From NCBI GenBank assembly GCA_963678395.1, contig OY782827.1, positions 744,001 to 808,000 of the forward strand: DNA of 64,000 nt, written 5' to 3'. Both the position numbers and the translations under genes were made by a program. This document shows, piece by piece, positions 47,626 through 56,847 of this stretch. The notes under the pieces were generated by a model, which worked only from the letters and a program-made list of their open reading frames with translations, was not told where the DNA came from and did no database searches. How positions within the stretch are numbered: position 1 is the stretch's first letter; each line of letters opens with the position of its first letter. This stretch comes from JAAYAE01 sp963678395. Its GTDB lineage: Bacteria; Bacillota; Negativicutes; Acidaminococcales; Acidaminococcaceae.

Positions 47626-47750
47626 ATGCAGTAAAATTAGCCTAAATAAACACTATTGAACTATAAGTTACATTTATGGATGACTAAAGATTTGCCCCAT
47701 CGGAATGTGAAACAGTGCTAGCTTTAATAAAAAAAATAGGGGGAAGTAAA

Positions 47751-49160
47751 ATGGAAAAGGAAGCTAAGGCTAAAAAGCCTTTTAAAATGCCACATACGTT
47801 TGTTATTGTTTTTAGCATCATCTTGTTAGCGGTACTCTTTACCTGGATTATTCCTGCTGGTCACTATGTGCGCATACCTAATACCCATGGTATAAAAGTA
47901 GTTGACCCTACACAGTTTAAATATATGGCAGGTTCGCCGGTTAATCCCTTTATGATTCCTATGTACATTGAGAAAGCTTTTGTTAAAACGATAGATATCT
48001 TGCTTGTAATTTTGTTTTCCGGTGGTGCTTTTCATATTTTAACGGAGACAGGAGCATTGCAGGCTATTATCGCTAAAATGGGTAAACGTTTTTCAGAAAA
48101 ACTGTATTTATTTATTCCTATTTTAACCTTAGTATTTGCCCTTATTTGTACTACTCAAGCAGTAAATACCTTTATTGCTTTTGCTCCGGTTATGGTTATG
48201 CTCGCTATGGCCATGGGCTTAGACTCTATAACAGGTGCCGCTATTATTCTTCTAGGTGGGGCTGTAGGTTTTTCTACCGGGACGCTGAATATTAGTACTA
48301 CGGTGGTGGCACAACAGATTGCGGAGCTTCCCCTTTATTCAGGACTTGGTTATCGTTCTTTTTGTTTTGTAGTTTACTACATCATAACCAACGTATATTT
48401 AATCCGTTACGCCATGAAAATTCAAAAAAATCCGGAATTAAGTCCTATGTATGAATTAGACCAACAAAGTGATTTAAAAGGCAAGGCTGATCTCAATTCT
48501 TTTGGTGAAATGAATTTGCGCAAATCTCTTATATTCTTAAGTTTGATTGTGTCTATGGGTGCTATTGTTTATGGTTGCATTATGCTTAAGTGGAATATGC
48601 CGGAAACAGCTGCTATGTTTTTGGCTTTAGCATTGGTTGTTGGTGTTATTGCCGGGTATTCACCTTCTAAAATTTCTACACTGTTCTTAGAAGGCTGTAA
48701 AAAAATGTTGGCTGCAGCTATTATCATCGCCTTGGCTCGTGCTATTAGCCAAATTATGGCTGCCGGAAATATTATTGATACTGTTGTACACTTTTTCGCA
48801 GGCGGGCTTAGTGTGGTGCCAAGCTTTTTACAAGGACCGGCAATGCTCTTAGCTAACACTGTTATTAATGTGTTCTTAACTTCCGGTAGCGGCCAAGCAA
48901 CAGCAGTTATGCCCATCATGACTCCTTTGGCGGATTTAGTGGGCATGACAAGACAAACGGCAGTACTAGCTTTTAATTTTGGCGATGGTTTTTGTAATTA
49001 TATTTTGCCTACTTCTACAGCCCTTATGGGAATTATTAGCGCTGCCAATATTCCATATGATCGTTGGATGCGGTTTATGTGGCGCCTGTTTTTAATTTGG
49101 TTTGTTGTAGGTGCGATTTTACTAATGGTAGCTCAGGCTATACATTTGGGACCAATGTAA
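47751..49160 (+). CDS. YfcC/DcuC-family carrier (C4-dicarboxylate or amino-acid type)
   Basis: 469 residues, 11-12 membrane segments. The N-terminal MPHTFVIVFSIILLAVLFTW with IPAGHYVRI, the inner signature SGGAFHILTETGALQAIIAK and the C-terminal FLTSGSGQATAVMPIMTPLA mark the YfcC (DUF/C4-dicarboxylate anaerobic carrier) group; members move arginine, other amino acids or dicarboxylates. ATG 47751 is chosen for GGGGGAAG upstream. It is followed after 15 bp by an M20D amidohydrolase gene, so uptake of a conjugated amino acid followed by hydrolysis is the likely job. Intact. Confidence 0.85.
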   Translation: MEKEAKAKKPFKMPHTFVIVFSIILLAVLFTWIIPAGHYVRIPNTHGIKVVDPTQFKYMAGSPVNPFMIPMYIEKAFVKTIDILLVILFSGGAFHILTETGALQAIIAKMGKRFSEKLYLFIPILTLVFALICTTQAVNTFIAFAPVMVMLAMAMGLDSITGAAIILLGGAVGFSTGTLNISTTVVAQQIAELPLYSGLGYRSFCFVVYYIITNVYLIRYAMKIQKNPELSPMYELDQQSDLKGKADLNSFGEMNLRKSLIFLSLIVSMGAIVYGCIMLKWNMPETAAMFLALALVVGVIAGYSPSKISTLFLEGCKKMLAAAIIIALARAISQIMAAGNIIDTVVHFFAGGLSVVPSFLQGPAMLLANTVINVFLTSGSGQATAVMPIMTPLADLVGMTRQTAVLAFNFGDGFCNYILPTSTALMGIISAANIPYDRWMRFMWRLFLIWFVVGAILLMVAQAIHLGPM

Positions 49161-49175
49161 GGGGAGGAGAACACT

Positions 49176-50345
49176 ATGAAAAAAGAGCTATTCGCGAATA
49201 TTGATAGTCAAAGAAATACTTTGATCAATATGGCAGACGCTATTTTTGATAATCCGGAATATGAAGGGCAGGAAGTTTTTGCGGCCGGGTTAATAACTAA
49301 ATATTTAAAAGAGAATGGGTTTCAAGTAGAAATGGGAATTGCTGATTTTCCCACTGCTTTTAAAGCTGTTTACGCAAAAGGTATTGGAGGCCCCACTATT
49401 GGCATTTTGTGTGAATATGATGCTTTGCGTGGATTGGGTCATGGTTGTGGGCATCATATGCAAGGTCCTGGATGTATAGGAGCGGCAATTGCGTTGAAGA
49501 ATGTATGTACGGACGCATCGTATACAATTATTGTTTATGGTACACCGGCAGAGGAAACTCTTAGCGCTAAATGTGCTATGCTGCAAAAAGGCTGTTTTAA
49601 GGAATTGGATGTGGCCTTTATGATGCATGGGGGACCTAACACTTGTACTGATATTAAATGTTTGGCCTTGTCTACTTTTGAAGTTGTATTTAAAGGTAAG
49701 GGAGCCCATGCGGCACTGGCACCGGAAAAAGGTAGAAGCGGCTTAGATGCTTTGATGATTGCTTTTAATGGTATAGAATTTTTACGGGAGCATGTGCCTG
49801 AGGATGTACGAATGCATTATACTATTACTGAGTTGCCTGGCCCTATGAACGTGGTTCCCAAGAAAGCAGTAGGAGAAGTTGCTCTACGTTCATTTTCTAA
49901 AGAAACATTAAATACGGTTGTCTTGCGCTTTCGTGATATAATAAAAGAAACAGCATTAATAGCCGGAGTGGATTATGAAATAACTCAAAAGAACGATTTC
50001 TATAACAAGATACCGGTACTAGCTTTAAATGAGCTACTTATGGCAAATGCTGAAATAGTTGGAGCACCACAATTAGCACCACCCAGAGAGAAGACTGGTT
50101 CTACCGATTTTGGTAATGTAATGTATGAAGTCCCCGGTTCTTGCATTAGGGTAGCTTTTGTGCCTGAGGGTACATCTTATCATACCCAGGAGTTTGTAGC
50201 TGCAGGTAAGAGTGAAGCTGCTCACAAATGTGTTATCTATGGTGCCAAAATCATTGCTGGGGCTGCCTTGGATTTAATAGAAAATCCAGAAAAAATGGAG
50301 GCAGTAAAAAGAGAATTTGCCGTTAATAAGGCGAAATATAAATAA
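49176..50345 (+). CDS. M20D-family amidohydrolase (AbgB/HipO-like)
   Basis: 389 residues. Metal-site motifs: LCEYDALRGLGHGCGHHMQG, GTPAEETLSAKCAML, MMHGGPNT and the late His in TSYHTQEF. The dimerisation domain is seen at FKGKGAHAALAPEKGRSG. This branch includes AbgB (p-aminobenzoyl-glutamate hydrolase), aminoacylase and hippurate hydrolase. It starts 15 bp after the YfcC permease gene with GGGGAGGAG. Substrate inferred: an N-acyl or N-aroyl amino acid. Intact. Confidence 0.9.
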   Translation: MKKELFANIDSQRNTLINMADAIFDNPEYEGQEVFAAGLITKYLKENGFQVEMGIADFPTAFKAVYAKGIGGPTIGILCEYDALRGLGHGCGHHMQGPGCIGAAIALKNVCTDASYTIIVYGTPAEETLSAKCAMLQKGCFKELDVAFMMHGGPNTCTDIKCLALSTFEVVFKGKGAHAALAPEKGRSGLDALMIAFNGIEFLREHVPEDVRMHYTITELPGPMNVVPKKAVGEVALRSFSKETLNTVVLRFRDIIKETALIAGVDYEITQKNDFYNKIPVLALNELLMANAEIVGAPQLAPPREKTGSTDFGNVMYEVPGSCIRVAFVPEGTSYHTQEFVAAGKSEAAHKCVIYGAKIIAGAALDLIENPEKMEAVKREFAVNKAKYK

Positions 50346-50380
50346 GAGTAAAAGAAGCGAAACTAATACTTGCTGATTAT

Positions 50381-50426
50381 AGACTGTCATACATGTCAAA
50401 TATACATATGTGGCAGTCTTCGTTTT
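50381..50426 (+). terminator. Rho-independent terminator
   Basis: Stem AGACTGTCATACAT/ATATGTGGCAGTCT (about 50381-50394 with 50406-50419), then T-rich. It ends the YfcC-M20D operon. Confidence 0.75.
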
Positions 50427-50459
50427 ACACCAAAGTTGTAAGGTAAAGGAGGAAATTTT

Positions 50460-51318
50460 ATGAAAAAAAAACGAATACTTAAAAGATGTAGTTTATGATG
50501 TAGTTAGCTCTGTTTTGCAGGGTATTGGCATATATTGTTTTATTGCCAATTGTAATATCGCTCCCGGCGGAGCTACAGGTGTGGCAATTTTGGGGAACTA
50601 TATTACAGGCATGCCAATTGGTCTACTAACTTTTCTCGTAAATGTTCCGCTTTTCATTATGTCTTACATGTATTTGGGTAAAGTAAGAACATTTAAAACT
50701 TTAAAAACTGTTTTTATAGGCAGTGTGATCTTAGACCTAGTTATTGCGCCTATATTTCCTCAATATGTGGGTGATAGACTAATGTCGTCGGCTTTTGGCG
50801 GTATTCTTTGTGGCATAGGCATGGCCATGGTTTTCATGAGGGGGTCAACTACAGGTGGTACGGATATAGTTGCTAAATTGTTACAAAGAAAATATCCCCA
50901 TATGCAAATCGGGTTTGCGCTAATGCTTATAGATTTAGTTATTATTGCAGCGTCAGCCGTAGTTTTCCATAATGTTGAGTCTGTGCTTTATGGGTTACTT
51001 TCTCTTATTTGTATGACGAAGACTATTGACGCCTTTTTATATGGTATAAATAGAGGGGCAATGGTCACAATTGTTTCGCCTCGTAATGAAGAAATTGCAG
51101 AGGAAATAATGCGGCAGTTGGATAGAGGCGCTACTTTTTTACAAAGTCGCGGAGCTTATTCTAAGAAAAACTGTGAAACCTTGTTCTGTGTTATAGAAAA
51201 CAAGCAGTTTTATTTGGTGAAAGAAATTATTGACAGTATTGATGAAAAGGCTTTTGTTATTGTTTCTGAAACAAAAGAAGTTTACGGGGAAGGTTTTTTG
51301 GCAGAACGGGTTGAGTAG
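50460..51318 (+). pseudogene. YitT-family membrane protein, frameshift at codon 4
   Basis: ATG 50460 follows AAAGGAGG. With A9 after the ATG the frame stops after 17 codons; A8 gives MKKNEYLKDVVYDVVSSVLQ and joins the long frame to 51318 (about 285 residues). The membrane part has the YitT features NIAPGGATGVAILGNYITG, MRGSTTGGTDIVAKLL and five or six segments; the C-terminal DUF2179 domain is VTIVSPRNEEIAEEIMRQLD. The family is widespread in Firmicutes; function is poorly known. A TTG at 50515 could start a shortened form but lacks a ribosome binding site. Sequence error at A9 is possible. Confidence 0.85.
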
Positions 51319-51387
51319 TAAGCAAAAAAAATAGGCTCCTGCATTGCAATAATCCAAATTATTCTAAATAGATTGGAGGGATACAAA

Positions 51388-51777
51388 GTGCGTTTATGGC
51401 ATAGTTCGTTAATCAAATATTTACCGCGTCAGCAATTGTTGGGGCAGCACAGAGAATGTTGTGCTTTGCGTGGAAAAGGTTGGGGAAAGCCCCATGCGAC
51501 TGTTAACTATGTGTTTCAATACAGTCCACTTATGCTCTACCAATTTCATCTGTTGGTAATGCAGGAAATGGAGCAACGTGGTTATCATGCTGATAAAATC
51601 TGGCTAGACTCTAACTATCGTGGAAAATTATTGGGGTATGCAGACTATAATACGGTTGGTAAATTATTTGAAAAATATCCGGAACATGATAAAAAATATT
51701 TAGCAGAGTGCATCGATAATCTTAGAGAAAAAGGTGTTGTTAGAGAAAGTGAAGATGAGCTCTTTCGCAAAATATAA
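51388..51777 (+). CDS. TIGR02328-family protein (related to pyrimidine-dimer glycosylase)
   Basis: 129 residues. The start MRLWH-like VRLWHSSLIKYLPRQQLLG, then QHRECCALRGKGWGKPHATV and NYVFQYSPLMLYQFHLLVM, is the pattern I know from TIGR02328, a family related to the T4 endonuclease V (Pyr_excise) fold. Function is unproven; DNA-damage repair is a guess from the fold. GTG 51388 is chosen for GGAGGG at 51376; TTG 51373 lies before that site. Monocistronic, intact. Confidence 0.85.
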   Translation: MRLWHSSLIKYLPRQQLLGQHRECCALRGKGWGKPHATVNYVFQYSPLMLYQFHLLVMQEMEQRGYHADKIWLDSNYRGKLLGYADYNTVGKLFEKYPEHDKKYLAECIDNLREKGVVRESEDELFRKI

Positions 51778-51863
51778 ATAATCTATAGGTGACTTAAATT
51801 TTTAAATATCTATTAGTATTGCTGAAACCGTTTATTTACATAATTTTTCATAAAAAATAGCAT

Positions 51864-51902
51864 AAAAAAATCCCATTGTTTAATGAAACAATGGGATTTT
51901 TT
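51864..51902. terminator. Bidirectional terminator
   Basis: Stem AAAAAATCCCATTGTTT/AAACAATGGGATTTTTT around loop AATG. It serves both convergent genes. Confidence 0.9.
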
Positions 51903-51985
51903 ATACCTAGTTACACACTAAATAAATCATGCTTTTTTAGCTAAAAACAATAAAAATTCATGCTAATTTGCTAATTTATAGGTTG

Positions 51986-52864
51986 TTATTTATTTGGCAT
52001 TGGGCGTAAAGACGGTGGAATCCCATTTTCACAGGGGCCTTTCGTCTGACAAAAACCACAGCTGTAACCAACAAGGTTATAATGTTCTTTAATATATTCT
52101 GGTGTGGCATTATGTACATATGCTCTGCATTTAATCTTGTCGTGCCCTTGAGTGCCGCTGGCATTGGCAGGACAACGAGAAATACAAGCGTTGCACTTAC
52201 CTTTAGCAAAGTGCAGGCAATATGCATGCATATCAGTATAAGGACGTTCGTCTGGTTTTAATTGGGCTTTTACTACAATAGAGCCCAGGCGCATTGCTTT
52301 GCCTAAAGGTGTGATAAGTGCATCATCCAGACCAAAGGTACCTAGGCTGCAAGCGTAAGCTATATGGCGTTCTGACCATGTTGATGTATAAACACGTTCT
52401 TTGCTGTCAAGACGGATCCACTCTGGGAAACTAACCGGTGCTACGGTCTCATAACCCATGCTGGTTAATGTGTCAGCCATGTATTCACGCAATTTTTCAT
52501 TAACCTTTTCACCAAGAATTCGTGAGTGTGACCATCTTTCTGAAGGCATTTCTTTTTCTTGACGCAAAGAGTATTTCGTTTCCTCGGTTTGTGGAAGTAC
52601 CCAACTTACAACGGTGAGTTCATCTAGCTTAGCGGAAGTGTTGGAAAAAGCTTTGCCAAAAATTTCTTCAGGTAGCCAGTGTCCAGGACCACAGGCGTTA
52701 GATGCTTTGAAACGCTTGAAAATAGGGTCATTAGCCGTAGCAAAACCGACTAAAGGCTTACTCCACATTTTTTCTTCACCAAAGTTTTCACCCATGTAAT
52801 TAAGGGGAGTTGTAGCTAAAAAATCAATAACCATTTGTCTAATGATTTCATTACTAATTGCCAC
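51986..52864 (-). CDS. QueG-like 4Fe-4S protein
   Basis: 292 residues, cytoplasmic. The second half has ferredoxin-type clusters CNACISRCPANA and CGFCQTKGPC plus a single Cys in IKCRAYVHN, and the fold of epoxyqueuosine reductase homologues (TWSERHIAYACSLGTFGLDD, LGSIVVKAQLKPDERPY). It lacks the full QueG layout with HEAT repeats and is closer to stand-alone QueG-like proteins sometimes linked to reductive reactions. GTG 52864 is fixed by AAGGAGG upstream. Monocistronic. The true substrate is unknown. Confidence 0.85.
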   Translation of the reverse strand: MAISNEIIRQMVIDFLATTPLNYMGENFGEEKMWSKPLVGFATANDPIFKRFKASNACGPGHWLPEEIFGKAFSNTSAKLDELTVVSWVLPQTEETKYSLRQEKEMPSERWSHSRILGEKVNEKLREYMADTLTSMGYETVAPVSFPEWIRLDSKERVYTSTWSERHIAYACSLGTFGLDDALITPLGKAMRLGSIVVKAQLKPDERPYTDMHAYCLHFAKGKCNACISRCPANASGTQGHDKIKCRAYVHNATPEYIKEHYNLVGYSCGFCQTKGPCENGIPPSLRPMPNK

Positions 52865-52934
52865 TTAACGACACCTCCTTAGATATTAGTTTCTTTGATA
52901 ATTATATGTTGGCGGTTAAAAAATAACAAGTGAA

Positions 52935-52994
52935 AACGGTTCTATACTAAATGTTGGAGTGATTTCTCACCCCAACATTTAGTATAGAACCGTT
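52935..52994 (-). terminator. Long inverted repeat ending the GGDEF/FIST operon
   Basis: Arms of 28 bp with one mismatch (52935-52962 with 52967-52994) and a 4-base loop. On the minus strand it is followed by TTTT, so it ends the operon. The stem is unusually long. Confidence 0.8.
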
Positions 52995-53016
52995 AAATTA
53001 GAGGGTATATATTTTT

Positions 53017-54153
53017 TTATGAATTAGTAAAAAAATGAATTTGATTTCTGCCATTGGCTTTAGCCTTATACATTGCACTATCGGCCCACTTAAGGATATT
53101 TTCTTTGCTGGCATCTTGACTACTGAAAAGTACGATGCCGATACTTGCTGTGGAATTATGGTTAACAATCTCAGGTTTCTTACAGACTAATAAATAAGGT
53201 TTTGCTAGAGCAAAACGAATTTTCTCAGCGACTATAGAGGCTTTCTCAGAGGCCGTTTCTTTATTGTTACCTAAATTATTGATAAGGACAACGAATTCAT
53301 CGCCACCAAAACGTGCTACGGTGTCTGTTGCACGCACACAACCTCGTATTCTTTGTGCTGCTTCTATGAGGAGCAAATCGCCAATGTTGTGACCTTGTTT
53401 GTCATTTAGTGTTTTGAAGTTGTCTAAGTCTAAAAAGAACAATGCGTTATAGCATCCACTACGCTTGCTGGTAGCCATTGCTTGATCCAAACGATCATTT
53501 AAAAGACGGCGATTAGGAAGATGTGTTAAAGGATCATAAAAGGCAAAAATACGCAGTTTTTCTTCGGCATTTTTACGTTCAGTTATATCTTCGCTTATAC
53601 CCATAAGTTTTTCTAGACGTCCATTTTTGCCCAAAATAGGAATAAAACTTGATGCAAATATTTTTGGCGGAGAACCGCTGCCTGTGAATTCGAAGTGACT
53701 TGTTTCCCCTTTATATGCGCAATCAAGCAAATAGTTAATGTGGGGTCTATCATTAGTGCTAACTGCATCTAAATACAAACTGCCTGTTACATCTTTGCCG
53801 TTTTCAAAACCTAGCATGCGAAGACCGGCCGGGTTCATGAAGGTAACTTTACCATCAAGGTCTATTTCGTGGATGCTGACAGGAGAATTTTCTAATAATA
53901 AGCGGGTTTGATATTCTCTCTCTCTCAAAGCACGTGCTATCTTTTCTGTTTCTAGCTTGGCATCTTCAAGTTCTTTTGTGCGCTGACGAACTTGGTCTTC
54001 CAGAGTAATGGCGGTTTGAAACAGGTTGAAATTTGATCCTTGTACACAGGTATTGCGTTCGGCCCGATTCATTAACGATTGAATAATTTTGTTTAAACGC
54101 TTAATTTCTTCTTGCAGGGCATTTATTATATCTACTTTAGTGTCGTTAGACAT
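53017..54153 (-). CDS. PAS-GGDEF protein, probable diguanylate cyclase
   Basis: 378 residues from ATG 54153 (MSNDTKVDIINALQEEIKRL). N-terminal coiled coil (about 5-85, LEDQVRQRTKELEDAKLETE), PAS with PAC (about 88-205: TRLLLENSPVSIHEIDLDGK, GISEDITERKNAEEK), GGDEF (about 210-378: DPLTHLPNRRLLNDRLDQAM, DLDNFKTLNDKQGHNIGD, ARFGGDEFVVLI). The active site is intact. It overlaps the FIST gene stop by eight bases (ATGTCTAA), so the two are translated together. An earlier ATG at 54183 lies inside the FIST gene and is less likely. Confidence 0.92.
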   Translation of the reverse strand: MSNDTKVDIINALQEEIKRLNKIIQSLMNRAERNTCVQGSNFNLFQTAITLEDQVRQRTKELEDAKLETEKIARALREREYQTRLLLENSPVSIHEIDLDGKVTFMNPAGLRMLGFENGKDVTGSLYLDAVSTNDRPHINYLLDCAYKGETSHFEFTGSGSPPKIFASSFIPILGKNGRLEKLMGISEDITERKNAEEKLRIFAFYDPLTHLPNRRLLNDRLDQAMATSKRSGCYNALFFLDLDNFKTLNDKQGHNIGDLLLIEAAQRIRGCVRATDTVARFGGDEFVVLINNLGNNKETASEKASIVAEKIRFALAKPYLLVCKKPEIVNHNSTASIGIVLFSSQDASKENILKWADSAMYKAKANGRNQIHFFTNS

Positions 54154-55312
54154 TTTGACCTTCATTTTCTGCTTTAGGGTCATAACCTATAGCACAGCCG
54201 GTGAGGGTTTGATTTACATGTACACCAAGAAATTGTTCGCCATAGCTACAAAAACCAACGACGTTATTATTTAAGAAAATTTCTTCAACCTGATCTTTTA
54301 TACCATTTCGTGAAATCTCTAGATTGCGCAGGATACAATCACAACCTAAAATAAGTTGTGGAGAGCCAATGTTCTCTTGAATTTTAGTGAAAGCCTGTTT
54401 AAGGTTGTCAACAAGATTTACGCCATGTGCTACTCTAAGAACTATGCCATCTTCAACAGCACAGTAGAAAGTTAAACTCCCGTCAGTGTTTGTTTTCTGG
54501 ATGGAACGAACATAATCGGTACCATCAATCATAACGACAACAGGTGAATCGGCAAAGTGTAGTGGATTAAGCTCACTAATTTTAACACCAACTAATCTTG
54601 CATATTCTTTGGTTGCTGATAAGCCGTTAAGCTCATTAACAATACGTTTTTCAGGTTGTGCTTCAGTTACAACTAAGCGCTCATCGGTGGGAATAAAGTG
54701 CTGTGTTTTAAATAATTTAAAAGGCAAGGAAGTGTTTAATATAATTAGCACAGCACTATCAGAATGAAACTGACCGTTGCTATAAACTTGGGTTTGGATA
54801 AAATTTTGATCATCACCTGCGGAGCCGCCAAAGAGAGGGATCTTTCCTAAGGCGTATTGTAATGTGAATGCAACGGGTTCTTCCCGCATTGCCAGAGCAT
54901 CTATTAACATGAAGGCAAAACAATTATTTGTTTCTATATTGGGAACTCGGCTTTCCAAATCTTGTAAAAGAGCTTGAGTAAAGTTATTACCGGTGGCCAC
55001 ATCAAAGTCACTTAAAGGGGCTATTCTTTCAGAAACGGCTACAAAGCTATCGGAGGCAAAGCTGACACCGGTTAAGCTGTGAGAACAATAACCACTAGGC
55101 CCGATTTCACCTGCAGTGGTACAACCAACAACTTGAATACCTGCAAATAGACGATTTATTTCTTCAGCAATAATTGTAAGGTCATATTTACTGGAGGAAA
55201 AAAATATTACCAATTCCATGTTTTTTTGCGCAACTGCCGCATAAAATTCTGCTACTGCTATGCGCTCATCCTGTGAACACGACTGCCCTCGTCTAATACT
55301 GTTATTGTTCAT
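54146..55312 (-). CDS. FIST-domain sensory protein
   Basis: 388 residues. FIST_N (about 30-220: ELVIFFSSSKYDLTIIAEEI, GIQVVGCTTAGEIGPSGYCS, FGGSAGDDQNF) and FIST_C (about 230-375: NPLHFADSPVVVMIDGTDYV, QLILGCDCILRNLEISRNG, VVGFCSYGEQFLGVHVNQTL). FIST proteins are thought to bind small ligands such as amino acids and pass the signal to kinases or cyclases. Here the partner is the coupled GGDEF protein. ATG 55312 follows GATGGAGG. Intact. Confidence 0.93.
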   Translation of the reverse strand: MNNNSIRRGQSCSQDERIAVAEFYAAVAQKNMELVIFFSSSKYDLTIIAEEINRLFAGIQVVGCTTAGEIGPSGYCSHSLTGVSFASDSFVAVSERIAPLSDFDVATGNNFTQALLQDLESRVPNIETNNCFAFMLIDALAMREEPVAFTLQYALGKIPLFGGSAGDDQNFIQTQVYSNGQFHSDSAVLIILNTSLPFKLFKTQHFIPTDERLVVTEAQPEKRIVNELNGLSATKEYARLVGVKISELNPLHFADSPVVVMIDGTDYVRSIQKTNTDGSLTFYCAVEDGIVLRVAHGVNLVDNLKQAFTKIQENIGSPQLILGCDCILRNLEISRNGIKDQVEEIFLNNNVVGFCSYGEQFLGVHVNQTLTGCAIGYDPKAENEGQNV

Positions 55313-55439
55313 GCTTATGCCTCCATCTTATATAGCTAGAATATATTAAAATTCAATGCTGTGACTATAGTAATCACAACATATATTAAATCATATAATT
55401 TATATAATTAGCAATTCTGTTTCTACAAAGGAATCAGTT

Positions 55440-56741
55440 TTATATTTCCGGTTTATGGGTATCCTGTGCTAAAAGAAAGTCAATAATGTTTAAAAATTTA
55501 ATTTTTTCATCACAAGTATCATAATATTCATCCATAGAAACTATGATTTTTTCGTAGTCAGAAGGTATTGCTTTTAATGTGGCAAATTTTTTGTCTATAG
55601 TTTCGTTGCATTTTAAAGTTGGAATAAATTGCAAACACTTTCTTACTCCTTGACCGACGGCATAAAAGTCAATTTCTTGTGTATCATATTTACCGCAGAA
55701 GACTTTATAGCCGCGGTGTAATAATTCAAAATAAATTGCTGTTTCCACAATTTTTGTATTATCAGGATCTGCAAAGGAGAGCAACATATTACGAATGCCA
55801 GAATCTGATAAATAGTATTTGGTCAAAAGAGGTAATTGAACATTGTTTTTAATATCAAAATAGGAGATTTTATATAAAATATAGGCTTTTTCTAGCAATA
55901 ATATATATTCAGAAATAATATCTTTATTATAGCTATCATTTTGATAATGGGAGGAAAGGCAGCAACTAACGTCGGCACGGGAAATAGCCTTTCCCGTGTT
56001 TCGTGCTACATAGCGTACAATTTTTTTTAAGGCTTGAATATCGCTAATGTTTTTATCTGTTGCTAGCAAAACATTTTTAATTATAATGCTATTGTACACA
56101 CCTTCTAAAAAACCTTGGATTATAGCATTTTCCTGTGGCAAAAAGGGGATCGTAGGCAAGCCACCGAATTTAAGATAGTTTTTGTAATCAAGCTTGAGGT
56201 TTTCTTTCTGATCCATAAAGCTACGAGGCATTCTACGCAAAAAGTTATATTGCCTTGTATCTGTTTGACGTTTCCATAGTATGAATTGTAAATACTCATG
56301 AAATGATAAAGGCAAGACATTAATAGTCACACAATTATCTTCAAATAATGGTGCAATACTAGATACGGCGGGGAAAACGTTTGAACTAGTAAGATAAATG
56401 TCAGCAACGCCTTCCGAATACCAACATTCAATAGCTTTTTCCCAATCTTTAACCAACTGTATTTCATCAAGAAAAAGATAACTTTTTTGCTTAACAGGTA
56501 ATTTATTTTTAATTTGCGTGCATAACTCCTGATAATTATTAATATTATCAAATTCGCTTAGTTCTAGGTTCATAGTGATAATATTGGTTGAAGGCACGCC
56601 CTCACCTAATAAGTAATTTTTAAAAATGTCAAGAATAGTAGACTTACCGCATCGACGCATACCGGTTATTATTTTTATACGGGGTTGCTCGCGGTATGCA
56701 ATTAGATTATCTAAATATTGTTGTCTAATAATCATTTTCAT
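55440..56741 (-). CDS. AAA ATPase with DUF4143-type C-terminus
   Basis: 433 residues. Walker A GMRRCGKST (about 27-35), Walker B YLFLDEIQ, sensor region IYLTSSNVF; then an interaction region (LPLSFHEYLQFILW) and a C-terminal DUF4143-like nuclease-fold part (AIYFELLHRGYKVFCGKYD, EIDFYAVGQG). These ATPases are common, often in variable copy number, and their role is not well known; some look like parts of mobile or defence modules. ATG 56741 follows GTGGAGGCG. Intact and monocistronic. Confidence 0.9.
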   Translation of the reverse strand: MKMIIRQQYLDNLIAYREQPRIKIITGMRRCGKSTILDIFKNYLLGEGVPSTNIITMNLELSEFDNINNYQELCTQIKNKLPVKQKSYLFLDEIQLVKDWEKAIECWYSEGVADIYLTSSNVFPAVSSIAPLFEDNCVTINVLPLSFHEYLQFILWKRQTDTRQYNFLRRMPRSFMDQKENLKLDYKNYLKFGGLPTIPFLPQENAIIQGFLEGVYNSIIIKNVLLATDKNISDIQALKKIVRYVARNTGKAISRADVSCCLSSHYQNDSYNKDIISEYILLLEKAYILYKISYFDIKNNVQLPLLTKYYLSDSGIRNMLLSFADPDNTKIVETAIYFELLHRGYKVFCGKYDTQEIDFYAVGQGVRKCLQFIPTLKCNETIDKKFATLKAIPSDYEKIIVSMDEYYDTCDEKIKFLNIIDFLLAQDTHKPEI

Positions 56742-56847
56742 GCGCCTCCACTAAATTATAAAATTTATAGCAAAGTTTGGTAGGAATGTTAAAAAAAACA
56801 ATTTAAGCTTACGCAGTTTACTCATAGAGCTTAAATATTGATTTCAG

